A stretch of 64,000 nt of DNA from Opisthorchis felineus (taxonomy: Eukaryota > Platyhelminthes > Trematoda > Opisthorchiida > Opisthorchiidae): positions 1,078,122 to 1,142,121 of the forward strand of contig SJOL01013156.1 of assembly GCA_004794785.1 (NCBI GenBank), in the 5' to 3' direction. The position numbers were made by a program, and so were the translations under genes. The notes beneath the pieces are model-generated. The model saw nothing but the letters and a program-made list of their open reading frames with translations. It was not told where the DNA came from and did not search any database. Shown here in pieces: positions 11,308 to 22,704 of the stretch (its first letter is position 1; every line of letters begins with the position of its first letter).

Positions 11308-12462
11308 CTGATTTGTTAGAAGGGAGATGAGAGTTTACAATACCTGTCCTAGTCATAGAATGCAAAAAAGCGACTAGTTGAGTCGTCATTTTCACCGGAA
11401 AGAACAGTGCAATAATTCGGATAAAACTTGTTAATAATATTTTTGCATTCAGAACAATGTGTATTGTCCTAAATACTTCCCGGTGTGTTTGCAGGGTTTA
11501 CCATCAGCATGACTGCGAATATAGCAGCCAACCCAGGGTAGGCTGGTTGAAAACATTGGGGACTTTCATTTAGACGACCCTCGTTCGAATCCTCGAGTGA
11601 TCATTCTCGGTTCGGCTCCTGTCCCCCGGCTGAAACTCTTTTACGCATGTTTCATCATTGAACACTCTAGAGATACTCTCACGAGAACTTATGAGAACTT
11701 TATCGTATCTATATAGAAGGAAGGTGGATTGATACATGGGCTAGAGTCCCGAATGGAATGTTCTCTTACAAACAGTTTTGGTAAAACACGTTCCAAATTT
11801 TGGAAAGCTTTCTATAAGAGGAACAATGTACGGATTAAAAAACGAGATCTAATTGTTTTACCCCTTCTTTTGAACGTATGCATGACGCTGGGCACTTCAC
11901 ATACGGAAAATAATGTGACTGAAATTCGTGGACAAATCGGTCATAAATAAAGATCTCGATTTGTATAAAAGCTAGTTTCAGCGGTACCAGACACGTTCCA
12001 ACTGAAACGTCTACTACCCTAGTCAAACTAGGTTCTTTTGCGATGTCCCATTCTCATTTGAAATGTCTATCACAACTGAAGAAGAGAGGCAAATCTTTCT
12101 CTAACCTAAAATTTGGCACACACTCCTATTGTTTCTGACACCGAGTGGAAACCAAAAGCACGAAAGAAGATCGTTAATTGCAGCAAGCTCCTTAAGAAGA
12201 CCTACTCAGGCCTGTGCTGAAGAGACAAAAAGGGAGGTGACGCAGAGACGGACTAAAAAGAGCATTTAGCTACTTAGGGGATAGTGTCCTGTGAGCAGAG
12301 TAAACAACTGAAAGACAAAAGAACGCGTGGCTTCGTGAGACGATTGCTTCTTTTCGAGTGCCCACAATAAGACTTCAAATGAGATGACACACGACACATC
12401 GAACTTGTCATCGTTTATAAAGGAAACTACTCATAGAGTTAGTGAATATCCTTTGACAGCCC

Positions 12463-12720
12463 ACACTCATTTGTGTATCAACTTGGATTTCACGGGAGAC
12501 TCAAATCAATCTCTCGTTTATGATATAGTGTGGACTGTCCAAGAGTTTTCGGCAGCCTCGTGAGTAGTTTCCTTTATGAAAATATACTGCAATATCACGA
12601 ATATCGCACCAACTGAAACATGAGGCGGCATTTGTGCAGCACATTCAGTTTAAGTATATCGTAAACAAGAGATTCATTTGAGTCTCCCGCAAAAAAGCAA
12701 ACTGATATGTAAGTGAGTGT
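12463..12720. repeat. Inverted-repeat element, most complete copy
   Basis: The stretch begins ACACTCATTTG and ends GTGAGTGT. The left arm contains GGGAGACTCAAAT followed by an AATCTCTCGTTTATGATATA segment; the right arm carries the same sequence inverted with about three differences in 34 positions. The unpaired middle holds TTTTCGGCAGCCTCGTGAG, ATATACTGCAATATC and CAACTGAAACATGAGGCGGC, found again in other copies. Size, long terminal inverted repeats and lack of coding suggest a foldback or MITE-like non-autonomous DNA element. No clear target-site duplication is seen. Confidence 0.72.
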
Positions 12721-15700
12721 ATTTGTCGTCATCATTTAGTTCAACTTTCAGGTAGATTCATTCATCAGATCCTATCATTTTCACGCCGTTTGTGTTACTT
12801 TTTGTCCAAAAATGTAGATGGACAGCTCAATCAGTAGCAAACGCACGAAATCACGCTGCGCCTTCGACAGTGGATTTGGACAGGGTCGGGTCTCACACAA
12901 AAGGTGATCACTTCACTGAAGACTTGCTTGAATGTGGCCAGGGAGGACAACGTGACTAATGCGGATCAGTCAGATGCTTTCACCGATTGATCAAACCCGG
13001 ATCACCATATGGTCTTCAGTCGTGCACATTTTCATTTGTTATTCTCTCAAAGCGATAGACCACAAAATCAAGGTGAAAAGAAAAATGTATCCATTCACTC
13101 TAAAAACTTACATTAATTGATCGTCTGATCAATCATACGAATTCACTGGTTCTGCAGCTGAACCTAGTCCATGAACCTAGAGAGTAATTCGATTGACATC
13201 CGACATTAGGGACGTCACTTGTTCAATAACATCAGTTCCCAGGTTATATTTTGTGCCCTTTTTTCATTGAGTTGTGCACAACCACAAACGCATTGTCCAT
13301 CTTGATACTCTCAACTGTACGAAGCATCCGCAAAAATCGATTTCTTTGCTTTTCGCCCGCAAACGCCACATCGAACAAGCTTTCCTTCATCGTCTGTACC
13401 TTGAAACTGGTCGCCAATATGTTATGGTAACATATAACAGAAGCAAACGGATGAACTCGACTGTGTGGTGCAAATAAGTGGGATGGACAAATGTGACACA
13501 AGCGTGGGTATCACTGTCCCACTGCTCTGGGATGCAAAGTACACCTGATCTGGTAGTGCCAAGGTACCAACTAAGCCAAAAGGTAAGCACACGTAGACAG
13601 TCCAGCTCACCTTCGTGAGGGGCATCGGTAGCAGTTTCTGTAACCCCATTCTGGGTTGTTGTACTCTTCACCTGACACCAGTGACATCTTCTGGGCTAAG
13701 TTCGGTGAACTTTCTTTACTTTGATGATAACTAAACCTATCAACAACTACACGGAGTTAGTCCGTGTGTGCTTGCGCATGTCTATGAAAGTAACCACGTG
13801 GATTGATCGGCACAATGGACAAGGGAAATGATGAACACGATATCATTGGACGTACACACCTTAATCTCCCTTGCTGGTGACTGACTTAAGCCACAGTCTG
13901 GGTTTGTGTTTTGTGCCATTAGGAAAAAATAACCACACCTTTCCAGGTGAATTGCGGGCAGGTATCAATATAACCGAGGTGTCAAGTGCTGGTCACTTAT
14001 CCGGCTGGGGACATCAGGTGTGGCCCTGGCAACGGACACGAAAATGTTTGCTTTGTGGCAGTATCAGTTGCAAGTCTGACGAGCTGACGACCCGTATATT
14101 TTTTTGGCGTGCTTAATGGACAACTTAATCAGACAACCGATAGGTGTCAGTAAGCCTAGCCTTACTGAATATATAGAGCCGCACCCTGCAACTATGGTCA
14201 ACCTTATGAAACGAAAAGCGGCAGTGTGTTTAAGTCCGGTTGTTATGGTTACAGACGGAGGGATTGAGTCAAAGTATGGTTAATTGAGTCCACACTGCTG
14301 TTTATCCCGCTTGTGAACAACGGTTATGAAGATTTCTGCTATACTGTAATATAAATTTTTAAGTAAATTTGGTCACACCAATAGGTTCATAGTTCGAAAA
14401 CAGTGAATCTGTTGCTAGAACCACTTTGATCAGCAACAATTTTCGAAACCTCTAAGATCGCTAGTCTTGTGTAAATAGCAGAGCTCAAGTTTACCAATGC
14501 GCTTGTACAACGAATAACTGTCTTGTTTCTTATATGCGATCTACTTAATCAAATGTACCACCGAAATAGTGTGAAAATACGACACAAACTTGTTGCAGAC
14601 TAATAAAAGCCATGAATAAGTGGTGTTAGAATTCCACGAATAACGATGGTAGCATCATTGGCATCTGTTGTTTACGATCCTAGAGGCAAACAATCAAATG
14701 CATATTTACGACCCTTTTATAGTGACGGTGTGACATGTTCGGTTGTTAATCCGATCAAACGTTTACAAATCCTAGAGATGATTCGTGGTGAAGAGGGCAC
14801 TGAATGAACCATAAATTGACCTAAACAATTGATCGGTTTTATTGAATTGACATATACCGATGCCCCGGCCCGAATCTGATGATCTGTGATCACACCGTTA
14901 ACCGTATATACCTCCACGGTCATTCTTACATAGGGAGTAATTACCATTGATTGCGGTTTGTGCGATAATGTCAGATGACTGACTACATTGGACACATTGG
15001 GCACATTCGGCACGTCCCACTAGGCATGGCAAAGAGCGGGTGCACAAGCCGATAGGCTGGTGAAGGTACAACCGGTTTTACGGTAACTGATTTCGGGCAA
15101 CTGATTTGGAACTTCTTTTCGCCAAGCCACACCACTGGCATCAGCCACTGCTGTACAAACTCCTATGGTCTAACAGGTACAGCTGAACACGTACATTTAA
15201 CTTAGGATTATCTCTGTTGTTTTCAAGTCTGGAATTGCTCGATCATTAAAAAAACAGGACTTATCACGAGAAGTCTGGTTGACCCTATAATCTCACGAAG
15301 TGTGTGAGCATTGTTCATCCTGTAAGAAGCAATTCACCCACAAAGTTTACCAAGCGGAAGATTTGTAAGCAAATATGTTTGGTTTTCAAATTGTTTATTT
15401 ATTGGCGCGAAGGTCCTCGAAAAGGGCTAGAACTGCAATGAAACAGAATAAATTTAAACCAATTTAACCAGTGGGCAGTTCGTGAGATTAACTTGGCTTA
15501 GTCTCGGTCGATATCAGTGCTTGGATCTGGCTTAATAAGTGTTCTTTCATTCAATGCTAAATTTTATATTGCAGTCTTGCTCAGTTTATCAGTCTTTTCA
15601 CAGCATACATGGTGTGTTGTCAGACCTATGCGATATACATCTAATCTTCCTACAGTGGCGTTAGTTCAACACAAAATCGCTCTGTAAGAGCATCTAAACG

Positions 15701-18700
15701 CGGAAGAAGTGTGCCAAAACAAGTTTTCGCCTGACGTTATCTACCGCAGTTTTTTCGGCTATGTGAAAACTAAGCTCGATGGCCAGTTAGGAGACAGCAG
15801 TTTCTTAACGCCACAGGTTATGCACTATGTAGTGCTTGCGAAGTGACGCAAGTCTTCTATGGGCAGTCACGGGTAGCAAAAGATTTATGAAGTGGATTGG
15901 CGCGCACTCTGAATGGAATGGGACTTCCTGTACCAGTGTTTTGTGTCGAGAAATATGACAGGGAAGTGAATAGGCGACTTATTCAGTGGTCTGTCATCTT
16001 TTCCGTCGCAGAATTTAGGCAACAGTCCAATAAGTCTAGATAAGTGGTTTTCCAGCTGTGCACAGGCGCCTAGTGTACTAACTACTGCCGCTCGGTGAAG
16101 CCGCTCTGGATGCCGATCATTCACCACACATCATATACGTGTATATATATGTAATAAAAATGTTTGATAACATTCCTGTGGGTAATTATTTTGGTGAATC
16201 GAAAAATTTCCACCATAGACGTGTTCCCATAAATAAGCATCTTCTCAAAGTGCCACAGAAAATGTTTCACAAGTATTTATCCACAGGTCAATATATATGA
16301 ATAATTTAACTATTCTTCATCAGTATCACGTTTCTGCTTTGTTTTTTGCTTCCCAGTAGTGAAAAAAAACGTGGTACTTTTCTCTTTAATGCGATCAAAA
16401 CATGAGGACCAGGAAAGAAATCACGGAATACTTATTATTACTGTTCAAATTTTGATCCCATTTAAACGACGGGTTAGCGCGTTTTGTCTAGGGTTGGTCA
16501 GGCAGAACTACAGGGAACCAGCAGAACAAATCGGAAACGTGCTACCAGTGGGGGGTAGTTAACTGATTCACGTGTACGAACCTGGGTAACGGAAATAGAT
16601 AACGTGCTCGCCAAAAAAGCACGCTGGACGTCCAACAATGGTATGCACGCGTACGTTTGACGCGATTTTGTATGTTTTTTAAAAAGAATATCTGTTGTGT
16701 TGTAATTTCGTATTCACATCAGTCTTCTTCGAGCGGTCCTCCCCTGTCCTGGTGCGATTATTCTGGTTAGTCCGCACTGATCTGTTCGGATACTTTGCCC
16801 TACACCTTTAGTGGAAGGCTGGTGCAGATCTGGGAAACCGAACGTGTACTTCTGAATTGTGATCCTTCAGGCAGATCATTGTCCTTCGTGTGCTTCAATC
16901 TGTGATTCCAACCTAGGTCAGTATGCGTCGTGCTACCTACCTGCACTTTTCATCGATGTGAGTCTGGTTCCATGGTGTGATCGAGCAGGACTGTAGGTTG
17001 TGCCAGACAAGTGAGAACTGTGCATCGCCGTGTCACCCACACCTTGGAATGAATAAAGCGCTTTGTCTGGTATTTCTAAAGTCCACATGACTTTGAAAGA
17101 CAGCTGAGAACACCTTGGCTGACGGTCCGTCCATGCAACGGATGGATGTACATGCACAGCCTACTTTGTTGGGGGCAGTTCTTCTGAGAATTGCACATCC
17201 ATGTGCTGGTGAATAGTGTAATCGCGGTAACCGGGTCGGAACGACCGATGGAGGCACAAAATAAAACAGCTTCGATACAGCCTAAGGGTCCTGGTGTAAC
17301 AGTTCACTTGAATTGTTGTGATGAGATCAAGGCAGGCTTCTGGTGAACAGATCAGGTGAAGTACATGACCAGCGTTTCGTCCAAACCTCACCAAAACTTG
17401 CAACCCACATTCCTGCACGAACTGGTGGTTGAGTAACCTACGTGCATTTTTTAGAAGCCCACTACTTGTGTTTTGCTGTAGACAGATCGGACCAGAGTGG
17501 TCAGCTGAACTTACTGAGGCAAGATCTCAGGGGTTCATTTACATTTCAGCAAGTCGGTTGACTGGATGAGTTGGCTGTAATATTCTCTTTTTATCCAAGC
17601 AGATTGAGAATGACTTCACCGTCTGCCTTCCGTGACATCTATATTCAGAAGTGTCTGGTTGGCTGGGTATATGCGCTGAGTGTAATCTTCACCTGATCAG
17701 GTGCCTGCAATGTGGAAATTTAAATGGCGTTTATGAACACTGGAAATACTGACCCATCTGACATGTCTCAATGCTGTTAGTCCTCAAACGAAACATTCCG
17801 ATCCAGCGAAAGTTCAGGACCTTCACTTGTAGATAAAGTCCCTATTCACGTGCTTCTCACGCAGATATTTTCGGTTGATGTTTATGTCTCGCAGCAGACC
17901 GGCCTTCACATCGCCGGTCAATTGCAGGTATAAATTAACCTTTTGCCTAAACATTGAGCTGTGCTCAAACTTGCTACCTTTCGTGGCAGTTTGCGTCAAA
18001 TTGGGTTCCAGAAGAAAAACAACAGCAGTTTAGTTTCAGGGTGCAGTGTCTTCTCAAGAACTTTCTGCTACGCAGTTTTACGTTCTATCGCAAAGTTACT
18101 TAGCAGGAAAGAAAAGTGTGACACCTGAAACTCACATTGGATGACTGATTATTTCACTCTTGTTTTAAATTCATACATTCAAGAAATTTCACCTATTACT
18201 AAGGGAGTAAATGGGAGACACTAAAAGTAGTCATTTTGAATACTTGCACGAAACGTCGTCCACCTAATAACTTTTTTGCTTTTACTAATTCTGGTAAAAC
18301 TTCTCACTATCCCAAATGTCAACCAAAAGTTCGCATCAGGTAAAACGATATTCGAAAGTCTAGTATCAAAAGCCTAAGACCCCAGTTTTTTTATAAAATA
18401 AGTTGAAGTAACAAGTTCACTTCTAATACAACATATGTTAACATCATATAGATATCTTTCTGTATTATAGTGACATGCTTTTCTCTCCTGCCAAATAGTG
18501 TTGGTCTTGTTTAAGTTTTTAGAAAGGCATGTGGCACGCCCAACTTTGAGTACTACGCGGATGAATTCCAAAGTTGGACAGTACTCGCCTCTACTTCATT
18601 TGGACGATTGCCACTGTATTTTTGTGTGTGGTGCGGCATCCAATGTATGGGAGTCTGTGGGCCACTAGGAATGGGTAAACTGTCTATACTGGTGGCATTC

Positions 18701-18849
18701 ACTATCGACCACACTATTTGGTCAACCTAAACCATAATGGCACGAAAGGAACTGTTCGGTGGTGACACTTATACTGAGCTTGTCGAACTTCCTTCTATAT
18801 TCCGGATGTAATGTGCAAGTGGCCCCCTAACTAGAGTAACAGAGCGAGC

Positions 18850-20400
18850 TGTGTAGGCGGTAGGATTGTCCTTCTATACGTTGTGGCAGAAGGGGAGGCG
18901 CATTAGTATGCCACACGGTGCAAATTTATATGCTGTTGAGGCATCTCGAAAAGGGATGGGTTTCGTGCGGTAGTCTATTTGTAACTATACTCATTGCATT
19001 GCTTATTTTACCTCATCTTACGAAGGCGTGTGAAGAGGGGATCCAAGAACAGCAAGCAGGATTCCGACCAAGAATTGACTGTGTGGATCACATCTTCACT
19101 TTCTGTCAATTTTTCGAGCAACGGCACGCGTACAGGCGCCCTACAATCTTGGTGTTCCTTGACTTCAAGTGTGCGTTCGATTCCGGCAACCAGTTAGTTC
19201 TTTTCAACACGCTTGTGCAGCAGGGTACGGGAGCCCCCTAAAAGATTTCCTACAAGCAGTGGTGTCCATTTATTTTTTGTTCTTGCTGTTGTTTCATTTC
19301 TCGATTGATGAATTTGTGAGGCGAACACTGAAATGTCTCCAAAACCCCGGCGTTCAGATCTCTCGGAGCGAATCTTGTTGACCTGGAATATGCAGACGAA
19401 ATTGTTCTCAATTTTAAAAATGAGCAGGAAGCGCAAACATAACTTGAAAAGCTGACCCAGATGATCTGGCACTTTCGCATGTGCTTCGTGCCCACAAAGT
19501 GCAGTCATGTTGCGAGACGTAATCTATAAACATGTCTTTGAGAATTCAAGGAGTGACACTAGAGGTTGTGGAACACTGCACGTATCTCGGACGTAGCATT
19601 AGCTCTGAGGGTAGTGTGGTGAGACGGGAGAACCTCGAAGGCCAGAATTACGTTTGCCAATGGGCGCCACTTGTGGTGTGAAAAAGGTAACTCAATGGGC
19701 CTCAAAGGATGCGTGTATCAGACTATATTGTGAACCGCACTGTTTTACAGCTGTAAGACTTGGAACCTCGGGCGAAGTATATGAGACATCTTCAGATTTA
19801 TAACCATCCATATCTCAGAAGTATATCCGAATTTGGCTGGAATCGGTGAATTCGCAATGAGCTGATCAAAATATGGGTTTTTGGTAAGGCAAAGAGTACT
19901 GCCCTCAAAAACTGCATCCAGCACTGCAAGCTTAGGTGGCTGGACCATGTGTTACGCATGCCAAGTTACTGCCTACCGAGATGAACGATGTTTTTTATGC
20001 CTAATTCTGAGTGGTGGAAGCCTAAAGGTGGACAGAAGGTGACATGGTAGAAGGGAATGGAGGATTTTACGGATAATGTGGGTGCCGTTGGTGCTGTTCG
20101 CCCTTCAGGATGGGGTCAACGTGACGCTCCCCGTGCTTGCCTCGAGACACCGAACGACGCGGTGGCCAACCGGTCTTAGTGGCTTTCAGGTTGTCATTTT
20201 CTGTCCAGATTATCTGACTGCATGCTGGGAGTGTGGGCACCCCCGGTGTTTGTGGTAGGCTAGCCCTAGGTACGTCCCTCTCCCTCCTTTCTTTCTTCTT
20301 TCGATTATAAGGGTTTATTGAAATAAATTGACATGGTTGCACGGCAGTGAATCACCGGTGTCATCATTTGGTGTTGCAGTCAATGATGGTGATGATTGTT
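18850..20400 (+). mobile_element. RTE-like non-LTR retrotransposon, 5'-truncated and decayed
   Basis: The reverse transcriptase starts near LTKACEEGIQEQQAGFRPR (19012-19070), then HIFTFCQFFEQRH and PTILVFLDFKCAFDS (motif A; FLDFKxAFDSV in active elements). After a frame shift the series continues with FHFSIDEFVRRTL (19290), LEYADEIVL (19387, where active copies have YADDIVL), a CTYLGRSISS-type motif (19580) and WLDHVLRMP (19935), ending in the WGxRD tail near 20105. Stops and shifts occur throughout. The 3' end near 20380-20400 carries a short TGATGGTGATGATT run, in keeping with simple trinucleotide 3' tails of RTE elements. Clade assignment is from memory of motifs, not a tree. Confidence 0.8.
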
Positions 20401-21490
20401 TGACAATATCAAGATCGTATTTTCTGATTACTGAGTTTGTGACCTTCGTTCAATCTAATGCAGACTGCATTGCTGACAGTTGGACTAGTGCATCCTACTC
20501 ACACCAAAAATGTAAGGACGGTTTGAGGTGACCAAATACTTCATAAGCAGTAGGCGTAGGACACAAAATTACGCGGGATTTTCAAAAGATACATCTTTTA
20601 TGTGATCACGCCAGGAAACATCAGAGGATAACTGAACTCCGAGACACTCAGTGCATTTCACCTGCGCTTAGAAGCAACGCTTGGTGAGTACTGGAACGAG
20701 TACGGATTGTAAAACACTCTACTGCTCGCCAAGTGTACGCGTAAACACAATTTCGGCGTAATTGGTTAATTTCTGATCGAGGTAACTGATGTGCGACCAA
20801 GAACAGGTAGATAACAAGACAACCTGAAATTAGCGGCTAGAAAACAGGTCTTACCAGCGATGAATTCTAGCCATATTATACTACAAGGCTTGAGTCAAGA
20901 TGTGGGTAGTCTATATGAAATCTAAATTGAAATGGTGACACGACAGCTCGTCTTAACATACAACTCATTTGTCATCATGGTTGATTGAATATTTTAACGT
21001 ATGGCAACAAAACTCCTGAAGAAAAGGGGACCTTCCGTTGAGGAACACGTTAGTTATCCAAGCAGAGGTGATTTAGTGTAATCACTGTGTGATAGCTCCA
21101 GAAAAAGCATCAGTAACATCTCTAGCCTCTGCATACTCCTTTCATAGGCCTCATGAACTGTTTCGAGTCCGTTTACCCGAAAAATATTGAGGAGAGTTGT
21201 TGCTAAGTATTGCTACCCGCTAATCCGAAGCGAATGAAGGAATGAGTGCAAAACTGCAAGTGTGGATGGACAACAGATGATTTTGAAACTATCAGAGTTA
21301 TGAAATGGAGTTGTACCTTGAGTCGTTTTCCCCAACCTGAACTTAGCGGATAATGTGGGGTGACAATGTGGCTGAGCAGCCTTTGATGGACGTCTACTCA
21401 ACGTACGAAGTGTTGCCGCAATGAGTCTTGGACAGCAAAATAAAGCCGCATTGTACAAAGGAAAGTGTTGGTAGCTCAGGTAGCGTACAT

Positions 21491-21578
21491 GGTCGTTGGT
21501 TTGTTCGCTGAGTTGGGCTCGATTGGTGATGAAACGTTTGCAATCAAATTGCCCATCTCAGCGAACAAACCAACGACC
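21491..21578. repeat. 28-bp foldback with structured loop
   Basis: Left arm 21491-21518 begins GGTCGTTGGTTTGTTCGCTG and continues AGTTGGGC; right arm 21551-21578 is its inverse with a single mismatch. The 32-nt loop has an inner GATTG/CAATC pairing (21521-21525 with 21541-21545) around TGATGAAACG. TTGTTCGCTGAGTTGGG recurs at 63492-63508, so the arm is a piece of a dispersed repeat. The LINE fragment follows at once on the right. Confidence 0.75.
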
Positions 21579-21579
21579 A

Positions 21580-22150
21580 AACCGCATTGGTAAGTTTGAG
21601 GACGACTGTGTAGTGTTTGCGCGCACACATGATAAGCTGCAACGCCTAGCTGATAAGTACACGACTGCTGACGAACAGTTTAGCCTACGTATCAATGCAA
21701 AGTAAACGCCTATCGTATCCCTGCCTTCGTCTGATAAAGCCCTCAACATTCAGTCAAGATTGAGGCATGAGTTGTGGACTACTTTAGGTACGTTTGACAG
21801 TTGGGTAATGCTGTTCGTTGACGAAACGTTGAAAGTGAACAGAAATCCCTGTTTTTAGGTCTACTGTGACTTAAGCGTACTCGGGAAATGTGTGCAAAGA
21901 ACCGAAACATACGGCAGGAGACCAAAAGGCTTGTATAAATGAAGATGGTTCCCTTGTACGGCAGTGAAACGCTGACCATATAACGGCGTGACACTCAAAA
22001 CGTGAGCAAATTTCACACGCGACACCTGACATGCATACATGGGGTAAGTTGAACTGTGCATCAGACCAGTAGGCCAACCAGTGGGCGCGTTGTGATGGGA
22101 TAGAGCCTATGGTCCTACACAACTGTCACCTTGGTTGTAACATATTTGCC
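21580..22150 (+). mobile_element. Second LINE reverse-transcriptase fragment
   Basis: FEDDCVVFARTHDKLQRLAD at 21592 onward matches the YADDxxxxAxxxxxLQxxxD catalytic region of LINE reverse transcriptases, followed by FSLRINAK (FGLxINxxKT). About 250 bases later VPLYGSETLTI (21950) matches the LLYGCETW motif that follows the RT in such elements. Reading frames are broken between the two. The left end abuts the foldback at 21491-21578, so only the C-terminal half of the protein region is present. Confidence 0.65.
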
Positions 22151-22660
22151 GAGTGGAAGAATAAGGGATCACAGAACGGATACTAGTCAGTCACTTGAAT
22201 ACCAAGAATCAGAATCACGGTGGACAGGAGCGTTGGCATCTGGATACCTTGGTCAAGGGCCTGAGTGCCAGCAACAAAATCGTGAAATGAGAAGCGGAAG
22301 CATCAAACAGGGCTGTGTGGAAGGGGACAATATAATCGGCATTTCAACGATCAACGGTCTCGAGCCACACAGCTCAGGTGTGAAATCACAAATCCACAAA
22401 TCTGCTGGACTTGCAGCGTCCGAGGCCATGGTTGGACTGCTCGGTATGGGCTGGTTGACTATCAGCGAATGAACAGCAATCCGTCGAAAAAAACTCCCTG
22501 AGATTCTCAGGTAGATAAGCCTGAGACGTTGCTATACCTAACCACCATCGTACGGGTTTCCCAAATAACTTCCAGACCCGAGAGCATTTCGCCCTGATAG
22601 ATACCTCCTTTTGAAGGTGCCGTTTTGACGAGATCTAACATGTGGTCCTTACTGAGGGGT

Positions 22661-22662
<2 letters not shown>

Positions 22663-22703
<41 letters not shown>
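22663..22703. repeat. (AT)n microsatellite
   Basis: About 41 bases of uninterrupted AT dinucleotide within the long paxillin intron. Confidence 0.95.

Positions 22704-22704
<1 letters not shown>

Noticed and set aside
11560..11610. GTTCGAATCC resembling a tRNA B box
   Set aside because: T-stem pairing fails and no A box is found at the right distance.
13387..13750. Minus-strand frames with a possible CAG acceptor and GTGAGC donor, one reading GEEYNNPEWGYRNCYRC
   Set aside because: Three frames are open at once over a short stretch, no family is recognised and no phase links it to the paxillin exons.
14717..15013. 98-codon minus-strand frame with repeated NVPNVSNV
   Set aside because: The repeat reflects a short degenerate tandem (ACATTGG/ACATTCGG) and no domain is visible.
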